Shown: positions 11,603 through 24,226, counted from the first letter of the stretch. The stretch: DNA of 64,000 nucleotides from Phoronis australis (GCA_002633005.1 NMRA01000181.1:196959-260958), one strand, 5' to 3'. Program-made: numbers and translations. Notes: generated from the sequence alone by a model not told the origin.

Positions 11603-11671
11603 ATACCACAGACCCGAACTCACGGCCTGGCGGATAGAGAGCGCGTGCTTTACCACTACACCACCACGATT
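11603..11671 (-). repeat. tRNA-like SINE head, minus strand
   Basis: On the minus strand GTGGTGTAGTGGTAAAGC resembles the A-box and D-arm of tRNA-Glu/Asp, and GAGTTCGGGTC the B-box. It is followed on that strand by a T-rich run. The acceptor stem does not pair well, so a tRNA-derived SINE or pseudogene is preferred over a functional tRNA. Confidence 0.45.
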
Positions 11672-13497
11672 TAACTCCTAATTTGATACTAAGAAAGAGA
11701 CGAACTTGTTTATGGTCCACAGCATTTGCGCGCGAAACCTACTTCTTTTTGTAATGCTATTACACGTTTTATATTTTGTGCAATCGGTTCGTAACAAATT
11801 TTGTTGTATTTAAAATAGTCTTCAATTGCCCAAAAAACCAAACCCGTTTTTAGTGTTGGCAATAATGACGGGATTGCTTTGGAAATCGTCTTAAGTTAAA
11901 GGAGAATACTACCCGAAAAACTTTGTATCAATTTAGATCGAGTAGTTCTACTCGATAACGGCACGTTCGGTTGCGTTACCTGACACCTGACGGCAGACGG
12001 AGGTGTTGAAATTATCCAATGACGTAATAGCGAATGTGCAAATCTCAATGAGCATGCCCCACACCAGTTCCTCTCTATTGCATTCTGGGATAGTTTGTAT
12101 GCCTAGCAGCAGCGTGATAATTTCTATATAGAAGAGATTATTATATTTAGCTGTCGTTTTCAATTATTAAGACTAGAAAAAATATGTTACAAATTCTCAG
12201 AATCTTATTAAAATTATAATTTTAAAAAATTGTACAATCCAAGACATGTGCTTATAGTTTACCTGGTCCCTGTCTCCAATCTCTGTACTCAGACTCAAAT
12301 CATACTCACACTTCATGCTCACCGCACTTCATTGCCGCTAATTTTTAAACTCCTTCTTGCTACGATTCCTGGCAACTGGCGAATGCTAATCCCATGTCGA
12401 CGAGTCACTACAAGGGTCAAAAGCAGCTGTGGGGTGGGGATTGCCGTGATTGAAGTGAGTGTGCAACGGTTTGTACGATTTCCTACGGGAAATGAAAACA
12501 GTTTGCTTCCCTGTCAGATTTCACATGATAGTTTTGTCATCGATAATTCCTCAATCCCCGAATGATATTCTAGATTTTTTTGCCGATTTATGAGTAGACG
12601 TCTCGTCCCGTTCACTGATGAACTCTGAATGCCTGCATATAGTGTACTACATGTAGTGTTTTTAACTCACGCGCGAAATGTCAGCTAACTTGATACATCC
12701 CGGTAAAATGCAAAGATGCAGTATCAAAGTTTTGACATCAGCATAGGCCTACACGGCAATGGGTTCTATAGTCTAGACGCATTTCCTGAAAAGAGTCCTG
12801 TATAAGATTCTAGAAGCATTTTTTTAGTAAAAGTTGGGAACAAGACTTTTTCACACAGTCAAGGTATGGAACTAACCCTGTTCCCAAGCCGAATTTTGCC
12901 TTTTTGACCATCTAATTTGCATAAACAAAATGGCGGCCAAATTGACAAGTTCAGCAGATCTATTTTTGTAATAGAAATCACCATATACGATTTAAAATGG
13001 GGAAATGTCTCACCTGTACACTTCTTATAAATACTTCTTGAGCAATACATCACTTATGAAAACTCAAAAATGCAACTCTGAAAACTAATTATGCAAATTA
13101 GGTGCCGCCATTACCATACAACGTAATTTGCGTCTTAAGTTTGTGTTCCTGCAGGCTAACTTGAAAAATGAGGTGTTAATACGTATATTTTCATGGTCAA
13201 CAAACATGCTAAAGACATTTTTGGAACAATTTACTTCATATTTATTGGGTTATAGATGTATACTTACAGAATGTGGAAAAATAGTCTTTAATCTGCAATG
13301 CTCGTCAAGCAAGGTGTCACTATTTTGACGGAATATAGGACAAATGTTCACACTATCCCGTTATCTTCCATTCAGAAAAATCAATATTGTTATTGAAGAC
13401 ATTAGATTCTAAGTTGCATGAATTGTTTTCAGGCCTGCTGAACACGGTTTAAGCATTCACTTTTTGGTATTTTTTAACATGCCTGAAGCCAGGCAAA

Positions 13498-16011
13498 TCA
13501 AACTGCTTGCATACACGGAATCTGATCATGAATGCGCTGCTGGCAAGTGCATAGTGATATGCATTGACATCCATGTTTCTTGCATTTGCATTGTCTGCTG
13601 TTGCGTTGTTTCTGGCATGCACACAAAACCATCTCTAGGCAGCTGTCTGGGATAGAAGTGTGTCCCTCCCATATCAGAGGGTGCTGGTAGCTCAGGTATG
13701 GAACAATGATCATTTTGCCATACCTTGACCTGATAGTGCACTCTCATTAGATGGAAACTGAAGGCATTATACGTTGAGGGAAGGATTTCTGGGTTCACAG
13801 GCTTGGAGAATAGTAAATGGCGTGGTATATCTACAGGTCTGTTCTAGTCGTGTTGTATATTCTGCAGACAAATATTTCTGAAGCCATCGTAATTTGCTCA
13901 GTGAGTTCACCAATGCAGGGGTTCTTAAGCAATTTGTAATGCTATAGGAACACCTTCCATGATGATTGTTTCATATGATTGGCTAAGTACGAGTTGATGC
14001 AAAACCAGGTCACGGCATGAAAAGCAAACAAGGATGTTGCTGAGTCTCGTAGTAGTTTGTTGAAAAGTGCTTCAAGAGGTATATATCATCATTTCTTTGA
14101 TTTGCCTGACATCATACAGATATGCTCACTTTGCATTTGTTGGAAGTGCCATACCAGAAGCATCGGGTGTCCCTAGAAAACACGACTGACTGTGGACAGC
14201 ATGCAGTACCAATCTTGCATCTGCTTCTTCATGTGTGGATTTCAGAGTCCTCAAATCAGTCATTTACTTAGATGATTTTAAGTTACTTCCAGCTCATCTT
14301 TGAATCCTCTTGCAACCATAACCTCTTTATCTTCAGGTGTCTACAAACGCAGTTTCTCTGACAAGAAATGTGCTAGGTCTGCTTTATTCTTAGCCAGTGC
14401 CCGAAAATTTGACCAGTTTTGAGGAAAAGGTACACTACGGCCTTCCAAAAATCACCTGATTTGCTGTGTTCCGCTGTTTTCCTGTTGTGTCCTTCATAGT
14501 TTCTTGTCTGTATCTGTCAAATAAAATGTCAATTTTATGATATCTAAATCCTATGTTTAGCACTGTTTACATGAATGAATCAGCCAGGTTCTCGAAGGTC
14601 ACATCACCATCAGGCTTCCCAAGAGCTACCAGCAATGCTTCGCCATCAATAATGAGGCAAGCGGGCATGTCATGAAGTTGAATTGTTTCAGGACAGTCGA
14701 TGTATTAACTATTAATACTTCAACAAGTGAAAATTTATCTCCAGTGCGCAATGTACCACTCGTTTCTGTAAGAAAACATGGACGGGAAGAAGCTCGCGTT
14801 TGAGCTCAGACGGCAAATCAACTGGCCGACCCGCCTCATAAGCCGTAGCTAGGCAGCGAAGTACACCCCTATCTGTCTTAAGAACTACAGTGTATTTTCT
14901 TGTCTTGTCTTTGGTTTGTTTCACCACATCATATAAGTTGGCAAATGTTGGGGCATTATTTTTAGCATAGGCGCGTGAATTGACATTGCTCAGTGATAAT
15001 CGGTCTCGAACAAATTAAGAAATTTGTGCGAGACCGATTATCACTGATCAACGTCCAAGTTCCTTGGCATGCAAAAGTAACTCTTGGATTAGTGCTGTTG
15101 CTAGGTCTTTTGTTGCAAGGCTTTGTAGCAGCTAAGGCCTTACGGACGAGAAGACCTTCAATCCATGGAATGCGTAAAGAAGGGAACTCTCGACAGTTGC
15201 CTCGTGGCTTCGTTATGAAACTATGTACTCCCACAGCAGTAAGTTTGTTCAGCTATATGAGATTTCAGATTAAATAAGTGTCCACCTCCATAGAGCTGAC
15301 GAAGTTTTGGTGTTACCGATGATACCACCTCCTTTTTGCCTGCCCCATTTACCCACTGGTCAGAATCTACCTGACAGAGCATATGAGGAGATCACTTGAC
15401 TACAAAATTTCCTGCTTGAAACTCTGACCAAACAGACTGTGGAAGCTGATGCATCTCGGGTAAAAAGACTGCACCCCAGTTCCAAAATACCATCCTGTTT
15501 TGAGCATGTGTACTTTAACAATATTTGAACCATGTACATGTAACTCCACCAGAAGCCGAAATTCACATCATCAGAACTATTGTTGACAAAATGCTCAGGA
15601 GTTTCCTGAACTTATCCTTATTGAGAAATGTTATCAACTCTGGAATTTTCTGTGGATCATCATCTGCAGACATACTGGTAATGCAAGCATGACAGTCGCT
15701 TCTGCAATAAACACGAGAAGGCTTGGCACATGCAGGAGATGCCACAGAGCGTGCAAAGACAGTTTGTGTGTGCCTTCATACTGTAGCTTTGCTGTAAGAC
15801 TTTCCACTGAGGACCAGTTCCATAGGCCTATTCCAGAATCACTCATGTGATCTTTTATAGCCTTGATAAAGTTCACTGATACGTGAAGAACCACTAGACG
15901 AGGTACTGTATTAACATATTTTGGTATTCTAGGACCGACCACGTAAGCTCCATTAATCTGTAGCAGAGTGCTTGGTCGACTCTGAGGACGAAATGTTCCT
16001 TCCCTGTCCAA
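13498..16011 (-). pseudogene. Fossil ORF of a repeat-encoded protein family with a PIN/FEN-like motif pattern and Cys-rich tail
   Basis: Frameshifted pieces read in a consistent order on the minus strand. They are KLQYEGTHKLSLHALWHLL near 15790; FGFWWSYMYMV near 15555; VHSFITKPRG near 15220; CLIIDGEALLVALGKP near 14630-14670; DILFDRYRQETMKD near 14535; THEEADARLVLHAVH at 14190-14240, then a decayed SRDT; SFHLMRVHYQVKVW at 13690-13760; and finally a tail with CKCKKHGCQC. I recall uncharacterised proteins in many invertebrate genomes with exactly this series of motifs. Acidic residues in IDG, FDRY, EEAD and RDT are spaced in a way that recalls PIN/FEN-type nucleases; that is inference. Many stops and shifts show it is dead. 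Confidence 0.7.
14991..15046. repeat. Near-perfect hairpin inside the fossil ORF
   Basis: CAGTGATAATCGGTCTCG (14991-15008) is exactly inverted at 15029-15046, and the pairing continues inward through ACAAATT/AATTTGT. The stem is about 26 bp with a minimal loop. It lies inside the fossil ORF, so it is secondary: a small inverted duplication or an assembly or replication foldback. Confidence 0.9.
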
Positions 16012-16831
16012 AATGGGACGATATGGCCATGCGTCTCTTTATAACAGTATCTAAAAGTCATGTGGTTATGTTTACAATACTTTTATGTGTTATCTAAATA
16101 ATGAGATGTTCGCAAAAAAGCATTGATAATTATGATTTCTAATTTAATTTTCAGACTTTATTAATGAGCACTTGTAATTTAGTGAAGATGAAATAAAGAG
16201 CTTCACATGTGTCATAATGATTTTTCTGGACCTTCAAAACATAGGTATAGAGTCCTTATTTGTCATGTTTGCCTGCAAATTGATAAAGTTACACCGAAAT
16301 TTGAATTTTTCGGTAATGGCGGAAGCTAATTAGCATAATTGGGGAATTTAATGACGTTCATTATGTTGGTGTTAAGCTTCGTATTAGCCGCCAGGCGTCT
16401 CTGATGTTTCACCTCTCCCCACTGGCTGGAGGACCGTTCCAGAGCGTCCATGTTGGTGGACTGTTCACGTTTATTGTGCTGGCGAATATAATCACTTGTT
16501 AGGGACTTTTGCGTTGTCTTTGAGCGAACTAACACATTAATATGCTCTTAAATTTAAGTGATCTGAACACACTTATACCATGTTTTTGTAGCAAAAATTT
16601 CCTAATTTTACGTCACATGTTGTACTCCTGGTCCCACGAATGTTTTTTATCTTGTTGGTTTTGCGGCCATTTTGTTTATGCAAATTAGATGGTCAAAAAC
16701 TCAAAATCTAGCTTGGGAACAGGCACAATCGAAATCAGCACAACAGAAGTATGCTAAAAAGATAGGTTCTCCTCTTTTACTAAAAAATGCCTCTAACACG
16801 CACATTTTCCAGAAATGCATCTAGACTACTA

Positions 16832-17855
16832 TGCAATAGAGAACAGGGGTTGACCAGTAACCAAACAACTGCGGCCCAAATGTCAACTCGGAGTTTCGGG
16901 CTGACGTGGACAACCGGTTTACTAGAAAAGAACACCCCCGCTGGCAATTAAAGACCTGGTCGCACGCGTTGTTATAACCCTTATTACATGGTTAGAGGAT
17001 GTTATAAGGATCTAAGAAGTACCTGACCCATAACTAATACACAATTCGTACTCGAAAAAAGTTTAAATGAACGCGTTACTCACGATTCGCACCCGAAGAA
17101 CCACCACCATTTTGAACTTGCCGCGAACCGGGAAGTACAATTCCAATATGCCGTCAATCGTTGGTGTGAGCATGCCAATTTTAAGAGTAACGAGCCAAGT
17201 GTAGGCCGGGGAAAATGACCCCTGACTAAATCAGACACTGAGATTTTGGCTGCTCCGCTCCAGCCGACTGACTTTCTTTGGTAAGCTGTTTAAATTTCTT
17301 GAGACATTTTCCGGCGGGAGATAAGGAACTCAAGAAGTAAACCTTAATAATAGGCAAATGTATCAAGGATAAAATTCTATTGAACAGTTACAGAACACTC
17401 AGCATTCCACGTTATACTCCTGTAATTGTAGCGAGAGCTGACGATAACATAGTTGCTAGGGTAGTCGATGTGAATATATGGAGCGCTGAATCAGCGCGAC
17501 TTTTCGCGGTTTTGCATTTCACATCATGACTGCCAAGAGTTGCGCCATAGCAACTCGAGTACCAATCTCAGATTTGAGTACACGTTTGGAGCCTACTCGA
17601 AATGTGACATTAAATACGCTTTTTCAAGTAGGCCTACGACTCCAGTGAGAACGATTTTGTGTACGAAATCTCGAGTATGAGTATGAGTCTGACGTAGATT
17701 GCAGACCGGTCCCTGAAATCCCAGCAAAGACGCTCTACGGTCTCTGGTAAGAGTCGACGGAACTGGGGTGCGGCAACGTTGACTTTATTCATTTCCAAAA
17801 CATTTGTATAATAAAATACAGTTGCATGCTTCCTGCACTAGTTATTCGTTTGACA
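16832..17855. other. No gene seen
   Basis: No exon or recognisable element between the two transposons. Confidence 0.5.
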
Positions 17856-18056
17856 TTAAAGGCGAAGGCAACCTTTTTCCATGTCATTTAGAGCTAAAAT
17901 AAGGTTGGTTGGTTATCCTAGACATATTTTCCACTTAATTACAGCTTTTCGTAATTTTATAAATTACTCGTCCGCTACTCCGGAAGTGACGTTTTAGGAG
18001 GCAAGCGTTTCCCGCCACTTGGTTTTGCGTTGACTTTACCGTGCGAATCTGTTCTA

Positions 18057-18456
18057 NNNNNNNNNNNNNNNNNNNNNNNNNNNNNNNNNNNNNNNNNNNN
18101 NNNNNNNNNNNNNNNNNNNNNNNNNNNNNNNNNNNNNNNNNNNNNNNNNNNNNNNNNNNNNNNNNNNNNNNNNNNNNNNNNNNNNNNNNNNNNNNNNNNN
18201 NNNNNNNNNNNNNNNNNNNNNNNNNNNNNNNNNNNNNNNNNNNNNNNNNNNNNNNNNNNNNNNNNNNNNNNNNNNNNNNNNNNNNNNNNNNNNNNNNNNN
18301 NNNNNNNNNNNNNNNNNNNNNNNNNNNNNNNNNNNNNNNNNNNNNNNNNNNNNNNNNNNNNNNNNNNNNNNNNNNNNNNNNNNNNNNNNNNNNNNNNNNN
18401 NNNNNNNNNNNNNNNNNNNNNNNNNNNNNNNNNNNNNNNNNNNNNNNNNNNNNNNN
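18057..18456. other. Assembly gap, 400 N
   Basis: Unknown bases inside Kolobok copy B. The round number suggests an estimated or placeholder length. Open frames spanning it are meaningless. Confidence 0.98.
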
Positions 18457-18532
18457 AGCGATGCAAAGGTACTCCCAAAGCGCGCGTGAGCCGATAATTA
18501 GTACATCCTGGTACGCAGCAACAGTGTGGCAT
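18457..18532 (-). pseudogene. THAP-domain start of Kolobok copy B
   Basis: The minus-strand ATG at 18532 begins MPHCCCVPGCTNYRLT and runs open to the gap edge at 18457. CCVPGC supplies the first zinc ligands of a THAP finger, and unlike copy A the local frame is intact. The rest, if present, lies in the gap. Confidence 0.7.
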
Positions 18533-18801
18533 GTTGACTGACTAGTAAATGAAAGCAAACGACGACGGAACTTAACACAACCGAGGTAGAACAATGACTG
18601 ACTCGGCAGCTCTCACAGTCAGACTATATGAAAAGAAATTGGCGCGAAATGCTTGCCTCCTAAAACGTCACTTCCGGAGTAGCGGACGAGTAATTAATAA
18701 AATTACGAAAAGCTGTAATTAAGTGGAAAATATGTCTAGGATAACCAACCAACCTTATTTTAGCTCAAAATGACATGGAAAAAGGTTGCCCTCGCCTTTA
18801 A

Positions 18802-19892
18802 TTTTTGGATAAGAATTCAAATAAAATAACTTTATTGACCGGTTCTGTGCTAAACATTCGTTACAACAACACCCGAGCAACACTGTACACAATCGGTTGT
18901 CAAGCGATAGAGGCATACATTTCCCATAATGCAACTGTAGCGGCAAATTCAAGATGGCGGATTTTCAAATTCGCTATTAAACGTATCACGATGCACGTAG
19001 CTTGGGCGGACAGCGAAAATCCTCTCAAAGGTGATTTTTGTATTAACGTTAGACTGGAGGTTACCAAATTTAGGATACTGGAGGTCAATTTCAACGATAA
19101 TTTACGAAATACGATATCAGAATATTTTCAAGCAGAAATTGAGGAAATGGGCGATTTAATGAAAAAAATATTGCCACAGAAGCTTTGGGCCACTGGTGAG
19201 AATAACAAATTAAAAAATTCTGAATTTTCCTAAAATTATTCGCTTATTTAATTGACTTCAATTCCCAGAGACCATTTACTAAGAGAAATTAATGAAATGC
19301 GCTTCAAACTTGATAATCATTGCAAAATAGAGTGGAAAGAAATAGTAGATGCAGAGCATTTTAAGATATTGGAGCTGGGCTTCTCAATGTTTTTATGTCT
19401 TTTGCTGCAATAAGGCTGCGAGTAACATATTTCTTTGTAAAGGTGAACGATATGGACGAGTGATCAGAAATGCTTTCTTTTGAAACATTTTCAAAGTGTC
19501 CCGTGAATCTTTGGACGTTTCTTTTCAATAGCTGTGAAATTAGTCGATTGGTGTTGACTGATATTCTTTTGTTCACAGCTACGACAGCGAAAGCGGGTGA
19601 GAAGCTTTTAGTTTTTACTATCCCTTCTTTTCCATTTCTAAATATGAGTGGTTGCCACTATCTCCAGTTAAACGTATCACAATGCTCGATTTGTTCATGT
19701 CGACAATCTAGAATTCTTGGCATTTTTTTTTAGAAAATACTTTGATGTAATCTTCTACAAGTTTATGAGGTATATTTCAAACGGCACGTTCGATTTTATG
19801 GTCGAAAAACGCTTTTGGGCAATTCTTTTGTTTAGGACTGGTTTTTTGAAGTTAGAGCATAGCTGTAAAACATCAACGGCAGCTGTGTTTGT
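18802..19892. other. Non-coding or unassigned
   Basis: An open frame at 18805-19233 reads EVNFNDNLRNTISEYFQAEI, with a CACTG/GTGAGA donor after it and a gttag acceptor-like site before EVTKF. The pattern is faintly SEA-domain-like. The flanking phases do not link it to the TSP1 exons (all phase 1), so I do not call an exon. Confidence 0.3.
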
Positions 19893-20228
19893 ACAGCCTC
19901 TAACCGACAATGGTGCCGGTAGGCATTCTTTGTCACTCATTGACATACTCACGCATACATGTTTACGTATGCGCGTGAGAACACACGCACGCAAATACAC
20001 GCATAAGTGGGGATTGAGCTAACTACTGCTGGTGCAAGTGCTCGGCATGCTGCACAAGCCTGTTGTCCCCTGCTCTCACAACGTCTGTTAATGAAAATAT
20101 GCTGCAATCACTGTGAATGGTGGTAACCTTCCATTCTAATTCAGGTCTTTTAATCAACATAAGTTCGTGATCAATCTTGCATATACTCAACACGGGTTTC
20201 AATATGTCACAACAGTTTATAATTTTAG

Positions 20229-20399
20229 TTGATGGTGGTTGGAATGTTTGGAGTGCCTGGGCATCTTGTTCTGCAACATGCGGCAGTGGATCAAGGACGA
20301 GGACACGGACTTGTACCAATCCTACACCGTCAGGTGGCGGTAACAACTGTACAGGAGATGCTAATGAAAACGAGCAATGCAACACCCAGGCTTGCCCAG
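20229..20399 (+). CDS. TSP1 exon 1 of the array
   Basis: A 171-nt exon, phase 1-1, with acceptor aattttag and donor GTAGGT. It encodes [18 protein letters not shown], a central RTRTRTC strand and ends CNTQACP: a complete thrombospondin type-1 repeat with six cysteines. WNVW is a C-mannosylation-type WxxW site and CSATCG an O-fucosylation consensus. Expected to be extracellular and to act in adhesion or matrix binding within a larger mosaic protein. It is the most divergent of the five array copies (WNVW, NNCTGD). The ligand cannot be told from sequence. Confidence 0.9.
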
Positions 20400-21279
20400 G
20401 TAGGTTTTTTATTGCTGCGTGCAAGATATTCAAAACACAGTGAATTTCCGGCACAATGCATGTCACGGTACATATTCTCTGCGCTAAACATCAATCAATT
20501 CAGCAATTCTGACGCCTTTTACGAGTCTCTTGACGACTACTATTTTCCAGGTCTTGAAAAATCTCAAAATCTACTCACATTGAAACCAAATGTTGCACTT
20601 GGTAGAGCATATAGAAATTGAGCAATTGTTTTTTCAGAGTTATGTAGTTGTATCTAATTCAGAGATGTGAAAAATCCTGGAAAAATATCAGATCATGTGT
20701 TTTAGCTTTAATTGTACGGATCTCATTTTTGCAAAACATTCAAAAGTTTTTATTTTACTTGTTCAAAGTGATAGGTTATTAGAAAGATAATTCAAGTATC
20801 ATAGAATTACTTTTTTCTCTCACTTATTGCAGTTAAAAATACTATTTTTCAGAACACTTTGACTCTGATAATGAAGTCTGATTGGTTGCTGTTAATAAAT
20901 TGTCATGTTCATCCATCGTTTTGTGTAGTCAATATTGTTGCATTAGATTACAGTGTATGTGTACCTTGCTTGTAGGTCGCTGTGTAGTATATTCGTGTTC
21001 CACTCATTTGTATGTTCATTTTCACTTTCATTCCAAAGCAAGGCAAGACAGATATGATATATTTTACCTCGTGTGTGAAACACTTGATCATTTTGATTAA
21101 AGTATAAATTCTGTGTAGCACTCTGACATAGTATAATACCGAAAAACATTTCTGGATAGATATGTTGTTGATTGGTACATATAAGTAAAAATTTGTTAAG
21201 AAGACATTTTCCGACAAATGCCTCGCATCACAAGATTATTTCATGGGGGTAATTCGTTCCGTTTGGTGTGAGTATTTAA

Positions 21280-21303
21280 ATATATATATATATATATACA
21301 TAC

Positions 21304-21334
<31 letters not shown>

Positions 21335-21336
21335 TG
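21280..21336 (+). repeat. (TA)n tract, unit 1
   Basis: Alternating TA with TACATACA interruptions. The same position in units 2 to 5 also carries TA-rich sequence. Confidence 0.95.
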
Positions 21337-22159
21337 AACATGTGTCATAACAGTAGTTAAGCTACAGCTCAAGTAATTTTCGCTGGCAACGACCTCCAGA
21401 CAGACCGAAACAAAAGAAAATCCTTTTTGCCTTGGCCTTTTAATACACACTTTGCTCCGTTGATTACAATATGGGATTTTACAAAAAATGTGAGCTATTA
21501 ATTAATTTCATTGTAAAATCAATTAAATTGTGTTCTTTCTCAATGTAAACGATTCATATACAATGTCAACAATACAAGGTTCTGGAACGAGGATCGACAA
21601 TTGTAAATTTAAGTTTGTTGTTCTTCTCAAGGACCATCCCATATGTTTAAAAAGCCAGAGCATCGAAACTTTCCGTGATGGGTTTCCCAGCTTTTGTTAT
21701 TAGCTAATGCGTTACAGTACTGAATCAACTCACTATACCGAATTCTAAAAGTGAGAACGATTGTCACAAACGTTTTGAAAATGCATCGTCACCTCTGTCA
21801 ACACATACCGAGATAGTTTTCTCGCACAGTCTCTAACCTACAATGGTGCCGGTATGTATTCTTTGTCACTCATTGGCATACTCACGCATACATGGTTAGG
21901 TATGAGAACACACGCACGCAAATACACGCATACGTGGGGATTGAGCTAACTACTGCTGGTACAAGTGCTCGGCATGCTGCACAAGCCTGTTGTCGCCTGC
22001 GCTCACGACGTCCGTTAATGAAAATATGCTGCAATCAATGTGAATGGTGATAAACTTCCATTTTAATTCCGGTCTTTTAATAAACATAAGTTCGTGATCA
22101 ATCTTGCATATACTCAACACGGTTTTCAATATGTCACAACAAACAATATATAATTTCAG

Positions 22160-22330
22160 TTAATGGTGGTTGGAGTGTTTGGAGTACCTGGGTATCTTGT
22201 TCTGCAACATGCGGCAGTGGATCAAGGACGAGGACACGGACTTGTACCAATCCTACACCGTCAGGTGGCGGTAACAACTGTGCAGGAGATGCTAACGAAA
22301 ACGAACAATGCAACACCCAGGCTTGCCCAG
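22160..22330 (+). CDS. TSP1 exon 2 of the array
   Basis: A 171-nt exon, phase 1-1, acceptor aatttcag, donor GTAGGT. It reads [18 protein letters not shown] through CNTQACP. All six cysteines and the tryptophan ladder are present. It differs from the other copies mainly by Val for Ala/Ser before SCSATCG. Confidence 0.9.
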
Positions 22331-23198
22331 GTAGGTTTTTATATTCCCGCGTGCAATCCATTCAAAACGTAGTGAATTTCCGGCACGATGCATGTCACGG
22401 TATATATTCTCTGCGTTAAACATCAATCAGTTCAGCAATTCCGACGCCTTTTACGAATCTCTTGCAACTACTATTTTCCAGGTCTTGTAAAATCTTAAAA
22501 CCTACTCAGATTGAAACCAATTGTTGAACTTGGTAGAGCATATAGAAATTGGGCAATTGTTTTTTTCAGAGTTATGTAGCTGCATCCAATTCAGAGATGT
22601 GAAAAAATCCTAGAAAAATAAGAGATCATGTGTTTTAGCTTTAATTGTACGGATCTCATTTTTGCTTTCAAAAATTTATTTTGCCTGTGCAAAGTGATAG
22701 GTTCTTACAAATATAATTCAAATATCATAGAATTACTTTTTCTCTCACTTATTGAAGTGAAAAATACTCATTTTCAGAACACTTTGACTCTGATGATGAA
22801 GTCTTATTGGTTGCAGTTAATAAATTGTCATGTTCATCCATCGTTTTGTGTAGTCAATAATATTGCATTAGATTACAGTGTATGTGTACCTTGCTTGTAG
22901 GTCCCTGTGTAGTATATTCGTGTTCCACTCATTTGTATGTTCATTTTCACTTTCATTCCAAAGCAAGGCAAGACAGATATTATGATATATTTTACCTCGT
23001 GTATGAAACACTTGGTCATTTTGATCAAAATATAAATTATGTCTAGCACTCTTACATGGTGTAATACCTGCATACGACTTCTGGGTAGAAATGTTGTTGA
23101 TTGGTACATATAAGTAAAAATTTGTTGTTAAGAAGACATTTTTCGACAAATGCCTCTCATCACAAGATTATTACATGGGGGACATCGGTTCCGTTTGG

Positions 23199-23199
23199 C

Positions 23200-23233
<34 letters not shown>
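23199..23233 (+). repeat. (TA)n tract, unit 2
   Basis: A pure TA run at the position equivalent to that of unit 1, with no insertion here. Confidence 0.95.
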
Positions 23234-23235
<2 letters not shown>

Positions 23236-24055
23236 ATGTGTCATAACAGTAGTTTAGTTACATCTCAAATAATATTCGCTGGCAACGACCTCCAGACAGA
23301 CCGAAACAAAAGAAAATCCTTTTTGGCTTGGGCTTTAAATACACACTTTGCTCCGTTGATTACAATATAGGACTTTACAAAAAATGTGAGCTACTAATAA
23401 ATTTCATTGTAAAATCAATTAAATTGTGTTCTTTCTCAATGTAAACGATTCATATACAATGTCAACAAAACAAGGTTCTGGAACGAGGATCGACAATTGT
23501 AAATTTAAGTTTGCTGTTTTTCTCAAGGACCATCCCATATGTTTAAAAAGCCTGAGCATGTAAACTTTCCGTGTTGGGTTTCCCAGCTTCTGTTATTAGC
23601 TAATGCGTTACAGTACTGAATCAACTCACTATACCGAATTCTAAAAGTTAGAACGATTGTCACAAACGTTTTGAAAATGCATCGTCACCTCTGTCAACAC
23701 ATACCGAGATAGTGTTCTCGCACAGTTTCTAACCTACAATGGTGCCGGTATGTATTCTTTGTCACTCATTGGCATACTCACGCATACACGTTTACGTATG
23801 AGAACACACGAACGCAAATACACGCATACGTGGCGATTGAGTGAACTACTGCTGGTACAAGTGCTCGGCATGTTGCACAAGCCTGTTGTCGCCTGCGCTC
23901 ACGACGTCCGTTAATGAAAATATGCTGCAATCAATGTGAATGGTGATAAACTTACATTTTAATTCCGGTCATTCAATCAACATAAGTTCGTGATCAATCT
24001 TGCATATACTCAACACGGGTTTCAATATGTCACAACAAACAATATATAATTTCAG

Positions 24056-24226
24056 TTAATGGTGGTTGGAGTGTTTGGAGTACCTGGGCATCTTGTTCTG
24101 CAACATGCGGCAGTGGATCATGGACGAGGACACGGTCTTGTACCAATCCTACACCGTCAGGTGGCGGTAACAACTGTGCAGGAGATGCTAACGAAAACGA
24201 ACAATGCAACACCCAGGCTTGCCCAG
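24056..24226 (+). CDS. TSP1 exon 3 of the array
   Basis: A 171-nt exon, phase 1-1, same splice signals as its neighbours. It differs from the consensus copy by SGSWTRTRSC in place of [10 protein letters not shown]. This replaces one Arg of the layered Trp/Arg core by Trp, which may alter stacking. Cysteines are intact. Confidence 0.9.

Larger units (their letters stand above)
10121..12765. other. Mostly non-coding; one possible mini-exon and one tRNA-like repeat
   Basis: The possible mini-exon (10870-10908) and tRNA-like sequence (11603-11671) are listed separately. A homopolymer A/T stretch near 11535-11570 and G-rich sequence near 11448-11470 are the other features. Open frames at 11948-12163 and 12230-12565 have no recognisable domain. 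Confidence 0.4.
12769..16828. mobile_element. 4.06-kb DNA transposon with long inverted repeats, class not recognised
   Basis: The ends are TAGTCTAGA at 12769 and TCTAGACTA at 16828, each flanked by CTA (12766-12768 and 16829-16831), a possible 3-bp target duplication. The terminal inverted repeats are clear over about 170 bp (12769-12938 against 16663-16828). They resume after a diverged stretch at 13085-13125 against 16297-16340. One fossil ORF on the minus strand fills the interior. The protein is not a transposase superfamily that I can name. Confidence 0.78.
17856..18801. mobile_element. Kolobok-type DNA transposon remnant B (contains assembly gap)
   Basis: TTAA at 17856-17859 and 18798-18801 flank the same inverted ends as the copy at 3338 (AGGCGAAGGCAACC against GGTTGCCCTCGCCT). 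Here the arms are only about 165 bp: the left side diverges after the CGCCACTT region, while the right side continues into a THAP start. That is the expected architecture of an ordinary copy. The middle is hidden by 400 N. Confidence 0.85.

Noticed and set aside
17935-18594. Long open frames across the 400-N gap
   Set aside because: The open reading is only unknown codons.
18805-19233. SEA-domain-like open frame
   Set aside because: Weak pattern; donor phase 1 and acceptor phase 2 do not connect to neighbouring exons, and a follow-on exon in matching phase hits a stop.
22134-22361. Minus-strand open frames over the TSP1 exons (also at 24030, 26121, 28640, 20023)
   Set aside because: They are the antisense shadow of the TSP1 exons and repeat only because the exons repeat; no splice signals or domain on that strand.
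22868-23149. Conserved minus-strand frames beginning near MSKNVFLTTNF in every array unit
   Set aside because: They lie in the intron, vary in stops and frame between units, and reflect nucleotide similarity of the duplicated intron.
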